NCBI GenBank assembly: GCA_003994795.1 | Contig: AP018269.1 | Location: 3,705,677 to 3,769,676, forward strand | Direction of reading: 5' to 3' | Origin: Cylindrospermum sp. NIES-4074 | GTDB lineage: Bacteria > Cyanobacteriota > Cyanobacteriia > Cyanobacteriales > Nostocaceae | DNA length: 64,000 nt | Part shown: piece after piece, positions 50,987 to 59,675 of the stretch | Numbering within the stretch: position 1 is the stretch's first letter | How the letters are laid out: every line of letters begins with the position of its first letter | Made by a program: the position numbers and the translations under genes | The notes under the pieces: generated by a model | The model's database searches: none | The model's input: the letters and a program-made list of their open reading frames with translations, nothing else | What the model was told of the DNA's origin: nothing

Positions 50987-52723
50987 CTATTCTCTATCTT
51001 CAGGGTTAGCAGCAACCGCAGGGTCAGGTTGCGCTCTTAAGACTGAATTTGGGCCAGCAGACAAGACCGGATTAGGATCAGATAAGGGTACACCCTGTTT
51101 AGCTTTTTCTAAACCGTAGTCGTAGGGCCCTGTCGCTAATACTGGGGTTTTAGCAAAATTTTCGATCGCAGGTGGTGAGCTAGTCATCCACTCTAAGGTG
51201 AGTGCTTGCCAAGGATTATTACCAGCTTTTGGCCCGTAAAACCAACTCCAAATCGCATTGATAATAAAGGGCAATGTCGAAATCGCTAGTATATAAGACC
51301 CATAGGTACAGATTTCATTCAGCGAAGTGAATTTGGGGTCATATTGGGCAATCCGGCGGTTCATCCCCATCAAACCCAATTTGTGCATGGGTAAGAAGGT
51401 CATATTTAGACCCACAACCGTCAAGATAGCGTGAACCTTACCCCAAAATTCATTGATCATCCGTCCCGTCATTTTCGGGAACCAGTGATAGATAGCCGCA
51501 AAAATCCCTAGTACGCTACCGCCAAAGAGGACGTAGTGCAAGTGGGCTACCACAAAATAGGTATCGTGGACGTGAATATCAAAAGGTACTGCGGCTAACA
51601 TCACGCCACTAATACCACCAATCACAAAAGTACCCACAAAGCTAATGGCGAAAATCATGGCGCTATTGAGCCGGATTTTGCCACCCCACATCGTTGCTAA
51701 CCAGCTGAAAATTTTAATCCCTGTGGGTACAGCGATGATCATCGTAGTGATCATAAAGAACATCCGCAACCAACCAGGAATACCACTGGTAAACATATGG
51801 TGCGCCCAAACAATTAGCCCCAAAAAGCTAATAGCTAGACTGGAATAGGCGATCGCTTTATAGCCAAAAATCGGCTTGCGGGAATGAACCGGAATAATCT
51901 CAGAAATTGCCCCAAAGAAAGGCAAAATCATGATGTAAACCGCTGGGTGAGAGTAAAACCAGAACATATGCTGGTAAACTACTGGGTCACCGCCACCAGT
52001 CGGGTTAAAAAATGTTGTCCCCGCCAACAAGTCAAAAGACAGTAAAATCAGCGCCCCGGCAAGTACTGGGGTAGATATCAACACCAGCGCCGAAGTGGCA
52101 AACATTGCCCAACAGAACAAGGGCATTTGATGCACTCCCATACTGGGGATACGCATCTTCAGCAAGGTGACGACAAAATTAATCGACCCCAAAATTGATG
52201 ACGTACCCAGCAGCAGGACACTCATAATCCAAATAGCCTCCCCTACTTGACCCGTGACCAAGCTAAGGGGAGGGTAAGAAGTCCAGCCGGCATCTGGTGC
52301 ATCACCAACCGCTAAACTGGCGATGAGCAAAATCCCAGCTGGGGGAATCATCCAAAAAGCCACGGCATTCAGTCGAGGGAACGCCATATCCTTGGCCCCA
52401 ATCATGAGGGGAATTAGATAGTTAGCAAATCCGGCTCCCGCTGGCACAATCCACAAGAAAATCATGATTGTGGCGTGGAGTGTAAACAGGCTGTTATACA
52501 CTTCGGGCGTGACAAAATCGACTTCGGGAGTTCGTAGTTCTGTCCGCACCAAGTCAGCCATCACGCCGCCAATGCAGTAGAAAATAAACGAAGTGACTAG
52601 GTATTGAATCCCAATCACCTTATGGTCGGTACTGAAACCAAAGAAATCTCGCCAATGCCTTTCTCCTGGTTCTGCAACCAGGACGGGAATATTAGCAGTT
52701 TCTTGCAACTGAGCTTGTGTCAT
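50987..52723 (-). CDS. ctaD: cytochrome c oxidase subunit I
   Basis: A 578-aa catalytic heme-copper subunit with twelve helices. Active-site features include LFTLHATIMIFLWIVP (heme a ligand His), MFWFYSHPAVYIMILPFFG (CuB His cross-linked to Tyr), IIVHSRKPIFGYK region, and VHDTYFVVAHLHYVLFGG (CuB and heme ligands). It reduces O2 to water with electrons from cytochrome c or plastocyanin in thylakoid or cytoplasmic membranes. The N-terminal RDFFGFSTDHKVIGIQYL is standard. The start ATG gives MTQAQLQETANIPV. The preceding 176-bp spacer carries ATTAGTC heptads and a small inverted-repeat element. Confidence 0.97.
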   Translation of the reverse strand: MTQAQLQETANIPVLVAEPGERHWRDFFGFSTDHKVIGIQYLVTSFIFYCIGGVMADLVRTELRTPEVDFVTPEVYNSLFTLHATIMIFLWIVPAGAGFANYLIPLMIGAKDMAFPRLNAVAFWMIPPAGILLIASLAVGDAPDAGWTSYPPLSLVTGQVGEAIWIMSVLLLGTSSILGSINFVVTLLKMRIPSMGVHQMPLFCWAMFATSALVLISTPVLAGALILLSFDLLAGTTFFNPTGGGDPVVYQHMFWFYSHPAVYIMILPFFGAISEIIPVHSRKPIFGYKAIAYSSLAISFLGLIVWAHHMFTSGIPGWLRMFFMITTMIIAVPTGIKIFSWLATMWGGKIRLNSAMIFAISFVGTFVIGGISGVMLAAVPFDIHVHDTYFVVAHLHYVLFGGSVLGIFAAIYHWFPKMTGRMINEFWGKVHAILTVVGLNMTFLPMHKLGLMGMNRRIAQYDPKFTSLNEICTYGSYILAISTLPFIINAIWSWFYGPKAGNNPWQALTLEWMTSSPPAIENFAKTPVLATGPYDYGLEKAKQGVPLSDPNPVLSAGPNSVLRAQPDPAVAANPEDRE

Positions 52724-52731
52724 AGGGAGTT

Positions 52732-52776
52732 AGTCATTAGTCATTGGTCATTAGTCATTAGTCATTAGTCATTAGT
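52732..52776. repeat. ATTAGTC heptad repeat in ctaC-ctaD spacer
   Basis: Six tandem ATTAGTC/ATTGGTC heptads directly upstream of the ctaD start, the same heptad as at 11676-11730. Confidence 0.9.
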
Positions 52777-52778
52777 TT

Positions 52779-52876
52779 AGGACTTACGCAAAAACGCTCC
52801 CAAACTCTTATTCTTCTGCGTCCTCTGCGGTATGCCGACCGCACCTACGCGAACGTTTCGATTGTCCGTAAGTCCT
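52779..52876. mobile_element. 98-bp element with AGGACTTACG ends
   Basis: AGGACTTACG (52779-52788) and CGTAAGTCCT (52867-52876) are perfect 10-bp inverted ends enclosing CGCAGAGG-type and GACCGCACCTACGCG repeat sequence. No target duplication is clear. It is a miniature non-coding element or dispersed repeat between ctaC and ctaD. Confidence 0.6.
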
Positions 52877-52899
52877 GTAGTTGACTAAATCAGCATTGA

Positions 52900-53901
52900 T
52901 TAATGGTGGACTTGATGGAGCATTTCTGGGTGAATTCCCATGTCCTTGGTGTAAGGAGCGAGAAATTCATCTGGGGATTGTTCCGCAGGATTAACTGCAA
53001 CTGCTTGATTAAGGGTTTCACGGCTAGCAACTAGTTGCTCTTGCATCCATTCGTCAAAGGCTTCTTGTGACTCTACTACCACTTGCGCTTTCATTGCACC
53101 GTGGTAGGGCCCACAAAGTTCAGCACAGATGAGATCATAATCACCCGCTTTTCTGGGGGTGAAGCGAAACTCGCTTTGTCTACCGGGGATCGCATCTTGT
53201 TTGAGGCGGAACTCTGGCACCCAGAAAGCGTGGATGACATCGTTAGCTGTCATATTGATTCGCACTTCCCGCCCGATGGGAACGTGCATTTCACCTGTAG
53301 TTACCCCAGTTTCTGGATAGGTGAAAATCCAGGCGTACTGGAGTCCGGCGACGTTGACTTGTATATGGGGTGCGTTACCTTCGTACTGCATTTGAGACAT
53401 TTGGTCAGCATTATCGACTGCTGGGGTGGCTGTGTCTGGCAATGCTGCCGTGGTTTCGTCCCCAGCGCTCAAGGTTGCGGCCATCGCTGTTCCCGGCATT
53501 GCCATCGATTCCTGAGTCATTGGGGCTTCGTGGATGGAATGGGGATCGAAGCCGCCCATATCGTTGTACACTTCAAAGCTGTAAACAGAAATACCGATAA
53601 CGATAATTGCTGGGATCGCCGTCCAGAGTATTTCTAGCGGCACATTACCCTCAACTGGTGGCCCGTCTTCGTTGTCACCTGCACGCCGACGGTATCTAAT
53701 CGCAGCGTAAATCAAAATACCTTCAACAAGTAGAAATATACCTGTAGAAACGATCATCATCGTGTTAAACAGTCCATCTACCAAAACGGCTTCATCTGAG
53801 GCGGCTGTAGGTAACAGACCATGATTTTGACCGTACCAAAGGCTGACTAGGGTTAGCACGATGCCAATGAGTAATGTCCAGATCGAACTTGGAATTTTCA
53901 C
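52900..53901 (-). CDS. ctaC: cytochrome c oxidase subunit II
   Basis: A 333-aa subunit II. Two N-terminal helices (about 7-24, 47-68) precede a cupredoxin domain. The binuclear CuA ligands are visible: His in VIHAFWVPEF and C-x3-C with His and Met in CAELCGPYHGAM. QYAWIFTYPETG is the conserved aromatic patch for electron entry. A Met/Ala/Thr-rich insert (about 128-170) between the helices and the CuA domain is long. The His-rich C-terminus (HPEMLHQVHH) is notable. It is first gene of ctaC-ctaD-ctaE, divergent from ctaA with 405 bp between. Confidence 0.96.
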   Translation of the reverse strand: MKIPSSIWTLLIGIVLTLVSLWYGQNHGLLPTAASDEAVLVDGLFNTMMIVSTGIFLLVEGILIYAAIRYRRRAGDNEDGPPVEGNVPLEILWTAIPAIIVIGISVYSFEVYNDMGGFDPHSIHEAPMTQESMAMPGTAMAATLSAGDETTAALPDTATPAVDNADQMSQMQYEGNAPHIQVNVAGLQYAWIFTYPETGVTTGEMHVPIGREVRINMTANDVIHAFWVPEFRLKQDAIPGRQSEFRFTPRKAGDYDLICAELCGPYHGAMKAQVVVESQEAFDEWMQEQLVASRETLNQAVAVNPAEQSPDEFLAPYTKDMGIHPEMLHQVHH

Positions 53902-54306
53902 GGCTTACTTAAAATGAATTTACTACGTTATCTCAAAGCTGCTCACATACTAAGGTAGTCTAGGCAGTAGGTTATGGGGTACAAAGGTCTGAAATTTTTA
54001 TTAATTTTTTCGCCTGCTTTCCTAATTTTGAGTAAAAGAGACTTACGCGATATTGCCCAGAGCAAATGTAAAAAAGTGGGAAAATTTAAGGAAAATTTTA
54101 GGAAAGTTAAATTAATTGGGATAAATCAACTATTCACTTCATAAAAAATACCTAAAGCTTCCGGCCAAAAGTAGCTAGAGTGATTCAAAGTATAAGTGAG
54201 AGCCAATCTATAAATCCTAGACTATACGCTAGGGTGGAGATGGGTAGGTACTAACAAATAGAGAATTTTAAGAAGCTTCCCCCAAAGCGGGCAGAAGGTA
54301 TCGTTC
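53902..54306. other. 405-bp divergent promoter region, ctaC/ctaA
   Basis: AT-rich, with AGAGACTTACGCGATATTG near 54038-54056 (a fragment of the GACTTACGC repeat) and no strong hairpin except GCTTCCGG-type short dyads. I cannot assign operator sites. The region likely coordinates oxidase and heme A synthesis genes. Confidence 0.45.
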
Positions 54307-55290
54307 ATGAACGAAATTGTCCTAAAACAACAAAATGAAGCGGCAGTTGAGCAGCAAAAGCCCAAGGAAGTGATTCGTCGCTTGGTGTGGAAAATATGCG
54401 TGGCCACCTTGATTTTGATGGCAATAGGCAGTGCCACCCGCGTGATGAATGCTGGACTTGCTTGCCCAGACTGGCCTTTGTGCTACGGGGAACTGCTGCC
54501 AGCAAAGCAAATGAATTTCCAAGTGTTCTTGGAGTGGTTCCACCGACTAGATGCAGCTTTGATTGGTTTGAGTGCGATCGCCCTTTGTGGTTTATCCTGG
54601 TGGCATCGTCGCGTTTTACCCAACTGGCTGCCTTGGGCATCAACATTTGCCCTGTTTTTAATTGTCTTCCAAGGCGTCTTGGGGGGACTCACCGTCACCG
54701 AATTGTTGCGGTTTGATATCGTTACCGCCCACTTGGGAACGGCGCTGTTGTTTTTCACCACCCTCCTCATTGTCGGTACGGCACTCACTCCCTATCAGAG
54801 AACTGGCACTGTTGGCAAGTTGCCTTGGGTGGGTTTAACTGCCACCATTTTGGTTTATTTGCAAAGTCTATTAGGTGCTGTAGTAGGTTCTCGCTGGGCG
54901 CTACACCAATGCTTTGGTGATTCTCAACTTTGTGGAGTTATGTACGGCCATATTTTGGGTTTGGTGCCGCCAACGGTAGCCATCTTGGCATTAGTATTTA
55001 TTTCCTGGCGGACACCGGCACTACATCCAGCTTTGCGACGACTGGCAAATATGGCTGGTGGATTACTAATTGTACAACTGTTGTTGGGAGTTGCCACTTA
55101 CCGATTACATCTGCAAGTTGAGCCGCTGACAGTCTCTCACCAAGCTGTAGGCGCTTCTTTGTTAGGTACTTTGGTGGCGTTTACAGTTCTCGCCATGCGT
55201 GACTGGGTTGCTAGCCGGGAAATCAACGCTTACTCAGTTGGTGTAACAGCAAATGCACCAATTTCCCAAGTACATGGATCGAATCCATAA
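54307..55290 (+). CDS. ctaA: heme A synthase (COX15/CtaA)
   Basis: A 327-aa eight-helix membrane enzyme that oxidises heme O to heme A for the aa3 oxidase. Conserved features: RLVWKICVATLILMAIGSATRVMNAGLACPDWPLCYG (first helix with the CPDWPLC motif), EWFHRLDAALIGL (heme-ligand His), VTAHLGTALLFF, and later HQCFGDSQLCG and VSHQAVGASLLG (second heme His). The N-terminus is Gln/Glu-rich and cytoplasmic. It is followed by ctaB after 324 bp. It is divergent from the oxidase operon, as expected for assembly genes. Confidence 0.95.
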   Translation: MNEIVLKQQNEAAVEQQKPKEVIRRLVWKICVATLILMAIGSATRVMNAGLACPDWPLCYGELLPAKQMNFQVFLEWFHRLDAALIGLSAIALCGLSWWHRRVLPNWLPWASTFALFLIVFQGVLGGLTVTELLRFDIVTAHLGTALLFFTTLLIVGTALTPYQRTGTVGKLPWVGLTATILVYLQSLLGAVVGSRWALHQCFGDSQLCGVMYGHILGLVPPTVAILALVFISWRTPALHPALRRLANMAGGLLIVQLLLGVATYRLHLQVEPLTVSHQAVGASLLGTLVAFTVLAMRDWVASREINAYSVGVTANAPISQVHGSNP

Positions 55291-55614
55291 CTCGTCTCAA
55301 GTTCGTTTGCGAACTATTGTGATTACTATTTTTGCTGTTGACTAATGGTAATTAGCTATTAGCAATTTAGTAAATAGTGATGAAACGAACTTGACATCAC
55401 GTCTAGCATCATCCCTAGCAACTAGAAGTGGTGGAACCAGATAAACCCTTGTTTATGCCTACTCCCAAAGAGACTGAAAGTCACTGACTCTACAAACAGA
55501 AGCTTCTGAGTAGCAATCTTTCATAAAAACTGCAAGGGCTGTAGGCAATTTACTCAAGCGAGACTGAGCAGGGGTTGCTAATAAGTTGTTGAAAAATAAG
55601 GAACTAGAGTCAAC
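55291..55614. other. 324-bp ctaA-ctaB spacer with 12-bp inverted repeat
   Basis: TCAAGTTCGTTT (55297-55308) and AAACGAACTTGA (55383-55394) form a perfect 12-bp inverted repeat 98 bp across, starting 7 bp after the ctaA stop. It may be a terminator-like or small mobile structure. GGAAC lies upstream of the ctaB ATG. Confidence 0.6.
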
Positions 55615-56568
55615 ATGATTGAGACTAATGTCTCTCGCCACCACGAAACATTTCTCCAAGTGATTCAAAGTTACTACCAGCTAACAAAGCCGCGGATTAT
55701 TCCTTTGCTTTTAATCACCACTGCTGGCAGTATGTGGATCGCCGCTAAGGGTGAAGTAGACCCATTGCTGTTATTAGTAACCCTGATTGGTGGCACTTTA
55801 GCTGCTGCTAGCGCTCAGACAATTAACTGTATCTATGACCGAGATATAGATTATGAAATGGAGCGGACACGCCATCGTCCCATACCTTCTGGTAGGGTAC
55901 AGCCCCGTGAGGCGCTGATTTTTGCGATCGCTCTAGCTGTAGGTTCTTTCACCCTACTCACAGTATTCGCCAATCTCCTAGCGGCGTTGCTAGCCTTCTC
56001 TGGCATCGTTTTTTATATACTGGTCTATACCCACTGGCTAAAACGCCACAGCGCTCAAAATATCGTCATTGGTGGCGCAGCTGGAGCCATCCCCGCACTA
56101 GTCGGCTGGGCTGCTGTCACGGATACTTTAAGCTGGGCTGCATGGCTAATTTTTGCGATCGTCTTTTTGTGGACTCCGCCCCATTTCTGGGCGCTGGCTT
56201 TGATGATTCGCGACGACTACGCCAAAGTTGGGATACCTATGCTACCGGTGGTTGCAGGTGATAAGGCTACAGTGCGCCAAATTTGGTACTATACCCTGAT
56301 TACAGTAGCTGCCACAGTGTTGTTATTTTATCCTTTGGGGGCGAGTGGAATTTTATATGCGGCGATCGCTTTAAGTTTGGGTGGTTTCTTTATCCACAAG
56401 TCTTGGCGGTTGCTGCAAAATCCAGAGGATCGGACTGTAGCCAGAGAGTTGTTCCTTTATTCCATCTCCTACATGATGCTGCTGTGTTTGGGGATGGTGG
56501 TGGATAGTTTGCCCTTTACTCGCAGTCTGGTGACAGCAGTGGTGAGTCACTTGCACTGGGTTAGTTAG
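55615..56568 (+). CDS. ctaB: heme O synthase (protoheme IX farnesyltransferase)
   Basis: A 317-aa UbiA-family prenyltransferase that farnesylates heme B to heme O, the substrate of CtaA. The first Asp-rich motif is in [26 protein letters not shown] (N-x3-D-x3-D), with [19 protein letters not shown] before it and [24 protein letters not shown] (second Asp-rich loop) later. Nine helices are predicted. It completes the heme pathway needed by the adjacent ctaCDE oxidase. A HIP1-rich spacer follows. Confidence 0.96.
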   Translation: MIETNVSRHHETFLQVIQSYYQLTKPRIIPLLLITTAGSMWIAAKGEVDPLLLLVTLIGGTLAAASAQTINCIYDRDIDYEMERTRHRPIPSGRVQPREALIFAIALAVGSFTLLTVFANLLAALLAFSGIVFYILVYTHWLKRHSAQNIVIGGAAGAIPALVGWAAVTDTLSWAAWLIFAIVFLWTPPHFWALALMIRDDYAKVGIPMLPVVAGDKATVRQIWYYTLITVAATVLLFYPLGASGILYAAIALSLGGFFIHKSWRLLQNPEDRTVARELFLYSISYMMLLCLGMVVDSLPFTRSLVTAVVSHLHWVS

Positions 56569-56617
56569 GGAGTTTTGAGCGATCGCATTGTCTGGGGATA
56601 GTGCGATCGCATTATTT

Positions 56618-56660
56618 CTAACGCAGAGGGGCGCTGAGGTTAGCGCAGAGTATCGCTGAG
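56618..56660. repeat. CGCAGAGG/GCTGAGG dispersed repeat
   Basis: AACGCAGAGGGGCGCTGAGG-TTAGCGCAGAG-type sequence downstream of the HicB-like gene; it is repeated with changes at 57682-57728 and, inverted, at 63830-63870. Confidence 0.7.
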
Positions 56661-56701
56661 GTATTTTCTGGTTGTGCGGATGCGATCGCTTTCTCAGAAA
56701 C

Positions 56702-56884
56702 TCAAAATTTTAAAATGATTTTGGGAAGGTTTTGATCATCAGGAAAATGACATTGAACTGCATCACCAACCATTTCTCCCAGTGTTTCTATTTCATCAGC
56801 CTGAGTAAAAATTGATTCACCTAATGCTCTCGCTGTATAACCACCATCGGGATCTTCTTCAATCAAAAATACAATTTCATTCAT
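56702..56884 (-). CDS. HicB-like antitoxin, apparently C-terminally shortened
   Basis: A 60-aa protein, MNEIVFLIEEDPDGGYTARALGESIFTQADEIETLGEMVGDAVQCHFPDDQNLPKIILKF. This is the HicB N-terminal partial-RNase-H-like fold (I-E-E-D-x-x-GGYTARALGESIFT). Family members usually extend a few more residues (a VREEVIA-like end) and are followed by a HicA toxin. Here the frame stops at KF and no hicA follows; instead a dispersed repeat and HIP1 sites lie downstream. It is probably an orphan antitoxin with a lost partner, or a solitary regulator. Confidence 0.75.
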   Translation of the reverse strand: MNEIVFLIEEDPDGGYTARALGESIFTQADEIETLGEMVGDAVQCHFPDDQNLPKIILKF

Positions 56885-56971
56885 AGCTAATTGTTGTTTT
56901 TAGTGTGAAATTAAAAAAATAGTGAGCATATTGGAAATGCAAAATTATAATTATTTAATTTTATCTAATTT

Positions 56972-57334
56972 TCAATTATAAGCACTGAGAAATACCAATT
57001 GGTTAACCATTTCCTGGGGTGATTTGTCAGCAGCCAGTTTCAATAAACCTCGTAGTTGTTGACCAACCGAATATTGCTGTTGTGAAGCCAAGACTATTCC
57101 AGTATGACTTCTATCTTGAGCTATAAAATCACGGTGTAATCTGCAAAAATCACCGATGTTGAAACTGTAAATTACTCGCTCTTGTTCGGTTGCCCAAATC
57201 AGTTGTTCTTCATCGCTGTAACCTAATTTGCTCACATCGGCAACTGTCACAACATCCAAATTAGCATTTCTCAAAGCTTGTATCAGTGCAGTCTTGATAG
57301 TGTCTTCATCCAAGTACAAGCGAATACGACTCAC
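56972..57334 (-). CDS. DUF5615 PIN-like toxin-type protein
   Basis: A 120-aa protein of the DUF5615 (Mut7-C-like PIN) family: MSRIRLYLDEDTIKTALIQALRNANLDVVTVADV with an acidic D-E-D near the N-terminus, GYSDEEQLIWATEQERVIYSFNIGDFCRLH, and TGIVLASQQQ. These are candidate RNases. It overlaps by 4 bp the upstream DUF433 gene (57331-57334), the usual order for an antitoxin-toxin pair. Acidic residues at 9-11 and D in NIGDF are the likely metal-binding site. Confidence 0.85.
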   Translation of the reverse strand: MSRIRLYLDEDTIKTALIQALRNANLDVVTVADVSKLGYSDEEQLIWATEQERVIYSFNIGDFCRLHRDFIAQDRSHTGIVLASQQQYSVGQQLRGLLKLAADKSPQEMVNQLVFLSAYN

Positions 57335-57624
57335 GAGAAATTTCCTGCTTTATATTCTGCTTCCAGACGCTGACATTCTTCTTGATATGCAACGAATTCA
57401 GCATCTAGTAATTCCTTATTAGCGTAATAATAAGCCAAGGCGCTGTAAATACCTGCAAGTGTCAGATAAGGCTTATCTTCTATAATTGCTTCTGGGGTCA
57501 CACCAGATTTAATTTCATTGACAATATACTGAACAGTGATGCGAGTGTCAGCAATTCGGGGACGACCACCACAAGTACCTGGTGTGCTAACAATCAAAGT
57601 GGCAATATCTGTGAGGGCTTGCAT
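57331..57624 (-). CDS. DUF433 antitoxin-like protein
   Basis: A 97-aa DUF433 (VapB45-like) protein: ALTDIATLIVSTPGTCGGRPRIADTRITVQYIVNEIKSGVTPEAIIEDKPYLTLAGIYSALAYYYANKELLD. The CGGRPRIxGTRI/DTRI element and the following helix-turn-helix are the family's DNA-binding signature. It precedes and overlaps the DUF5615 gene by 4 bp and would neutralise it and repress the operon. This pair is a described type-II toxin-antitoxin class. Confidence 0.88.
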   Translation of the reverse strand: MQALTDIATLIVSTPGTCGGRPRIADTRITVQYIVNEIKSGVTPEAIIEDKPYLTLAGIYSALAYYYANKELLDAEFVAYQEECQRLEAEYKAGNFS

Positions 57625-57681
57625 CGGTTTCTGGCTAAATCCTCTGGGATAACTTTATTCTAAACCGGAAAGTGCGCGTTT

Positions 57682-57728
57682 TTTTAACGCAGTGGGACGC
57701 TGAGGTAAGCGCGGAGGATCGCTAAGGT
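57682..57728. repeat. CGCAGTGG/GCTGAGG dispersed repeat
   Basis: TAACGCAGTGGGACGCTGAGGTAAGCGCGGAGGATCGCTAAGG-type sequence upstream of the DUF433 gene, closely related to 56618-56660. Confidence 0.7.
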
Positions 57729-57872
57729 TTTAGAACAGGAGAAGATAACCTTTGAGAAATTCACAGTTCAGCTAATAACTTTTATAACTGCTTTTCCAGG
57801 TAGAGTGGAACATTATCCATCTTTACCTGGAATTGTTTAGTTTTTTTCTAAGCTAAGTTGCCTTTTCGTAAC

Positions 57873-58409
57873 TTAGAAAGAAAGATGTTGAATAAAAGAA
57901 TTAAGAGATACAAATTTCGTTGCTATCTCTTTCAACTCTCTTGCTGCATGATTCCAAAAATAAACATTTACTATAAAGCCATTGTTAACAAGGTCTTCAA
58001 CAACAGGAACAAAGTCTTTATCTCCAGCCACAAGAATTATTTCACTATCGCTTTTATCGATAATAGTGTAAGCATCTTTTGTTAGTTGATGTGCAATGGC
58101 TACATCAACTTTCTTCTCCTTACCTGCAAAACTCTTATCATAAGTAGTAACATTAAATCCTTTGCTACGTACCATCTCCCAAAATTTGTCGTTAGGTGGA
58201 GGTGAACCCCATAGTTTTGCACAACCTACTTCGACATCATTGCCAAATAAGAATTGATACAACTTGCTGTAGTCAGGAGACCAATTGTAGTTAAAAATAT
58301 TTCTATTCATAGCATCATAAATATCTAGTGCCAATTTAGTTTCTACCGCTGATGTTCTTTGACCTTCAATAAATACATTAGAGTTATCAACATAAGCATA
58401 AATACGCAT
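57873..58409 (-). CDS. NYN-domain (LabA/DUF88-like) ribonuclease-type protein
   Basis: A 178-aa NYN-domain protein of the PIN-like nuclease superfamily. The acidic site residues are D8 in AYVDNSNVF, D102 in KKVDVAIAHQL, and D130/D132 in VAGDKDFVPVV. The N-terminal DNSN motif is the family signature. Metal-dependent RNase activity is inferred. The homologue LabA in Synechococcus takes part in circadian gene regulation, but this protein is shorter and no circadian link is visible. It is single-gene, between TA-type genes and the MBL-ferredoxin gene. Confidence 0.88.
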   Translation of the reverse strand: MRIYAYVDNSNVFIEGQRTSAVETKLALDIYDAMNRNIFNYNWSPDYSKLYQFLFGNDVEVGCAKLWGSPPPNDKFWEMVRSKGFNVTTYDKSFAGKEKKVDVAIAHQLTKDAYTIIDKSDSEIILVAGDKDFVPVVEDLVNNGFIVNVYFWNHAARELKEIATKFVSLNSFIQHLSF

Positions 58410-58762
58410 GATTCACCTCTTTAGGAATAATATCTAGCATCTTTATATTAGCAGGAAGACTAAATTTGGCAAATACCATAACCATAACGCACTTAATGGA
58501 CTAATTTGATAGTGTCGTCTTATTTGATTTGCTTTGCAACAAATTATATACTAAACATATCTAATATCTAATTTGTATATTTAAATTTAATCAAACTTCT
58601 GTAGTGTGAACATCTTGACTGCCTTAATTACGTAAATTAAATGTACAGAGATTACTTCCTCAGTTCATAAATTAGGTTTATCTAGTCTACTTCAATCCAA
58701 CTAGTAGTTAATTTTTTGCTAACGTAGAGATATAAAATTCATCTCTATCCAAAGGTTTTAAC
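58410..58762. other. 353-bp divergent spacer
   Basis: AT-rich; no repeat or hairpin of note. It serves as the promoter region for the NYN gene (minus) and the ferredoxin-MBL gene (plus). Confidence 0.5.
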
Positions 58763-59635
58763 ATGGCTCATTTAAATCAGCGTCGTCCCCAAAATGTCAA
58801 CGGCGATTTTTATGTAGATACCACCTGCATAGATTGTGATACCTGTCGCTGGATGACACCCGAAGTATTCCATCGCGTAGATGAACAATCAGCAGTTTTT
58901 CACCAACCAACAAACGAAGCCGAAAGATTAGCCGCACTCCAAGCCCTTCTAGCTTGTCCCACCAGTTCTATCGGCACAGTTGAAAAACCAAAAGATATCA
59001 AAGCTGTTCAGCAAAGTTTCCCGATTTTGGTAGACGAAAATGTTTACCATTGCGGCTATCATGCGGAAAGTTCCTATGGTGCTGCTAGTTATTTAATTCA
59101 ACTTCCAGAAGGCAACATTTTAGTAGATTCTCCCCGCTTTACGCCGCCATTAGTTAAGCGTCTCGAAGAGTTCGGTAAAATTCGCTATATGTACCTAACT
59201 CACCAAGATGATGTTGCAGACCATCAAAAATTTGCCGAGCATTTTCAATGTCAGCGCATCCTCCATGAGAATGATATTTCTACAGGTACGCGGAATGTAG
59301 AAATACAGCTAACTGGTTCAGAACCATTTCAGTTAACTCCAGATTTATTAATCATCCCCGTTCCCGGTCACACCAAAGGACACACCGTTTTACTCTATAA
59401 AAACAAATTTCTCTTTTCTGGCGACCATCTTGCATGGTCAGACGACTTGCACCAGTTGATAGCGTTTCACGATGTCTGCTGGTATTCCTGGCCAGAACAG
59501 ATAAAATCAATGGCTAAATTGGCTAATTACTCCTTTGAGTGGGTGTTACCAGGTCACGGTAGACGGTTCCATGCGGATGCTGAAACAATGCACCAGCAGA
59601 TGCACAAGTGTTTAGAGTTGATGAAAAGCTTGTAA
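58763..59635 (+). CDS. MBL-fold hydrolase with N-terminal 4Fe-4S ferredoxin domain
   Basis: A 290-aa protein. Residues 15-70 form a ferredoxin-type domain with C22-x2-C25-x2-C28 and a later Cys in LLACPTSS, a [4Fe-4S] pattern. Residues 85-285 are a metallo-beta-lactamase domain with YLTHQDDVADHQKF (H147, D149 and H154, a degenerate HxHxDH), PVPGHTKGHTV (H), FSGDHLAW (D) and VLPGHGRRFH (H). This architecture is conserved in cyanobacteria and plastids; the substrate is not known, possibly a redox-linked thioesterase/glyoxalase-like reaction. It lies 40 bp upstream of lysK-type lysS, same strand. Confidence 0.87.
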   Translation: MAHLNQRRPQNVNGDFYVDTTCIDCDTCRWMTPEVFHRVDEQSAVFHQPTNEAERLAALQALLACPTSSIGTVEKPKDIKAVQQSFPILVDENVYHCGYHAESSYGAASYLIQLPEGNILVDSPRFTPPLVKRLEEFGKIRYMYLTHQDDVADHQKFAEHFQCQRILHENDISTGTRNVEIQLTGSEPFQLTPDLLIIPVPGHTKGHTVLLYKNKFLFSGDHLAWSDDLHQLIAFHDVCWYSWPEQIKSMAKLANYSFEWVLPGHGRRFHADAETMHQQMHKCLELMKSL

Positions 59636-59675
59636 GAGTTAAAATATAAGGCATCGTCAAAAAGTAGATGTCAAA

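Noticed and set aside
53083-53637. Plus-strand 184-codon frame opposite ctaC
   Set aside because: Antisense shadow of a well-recognised cytochrome oxidase subunit II gene.
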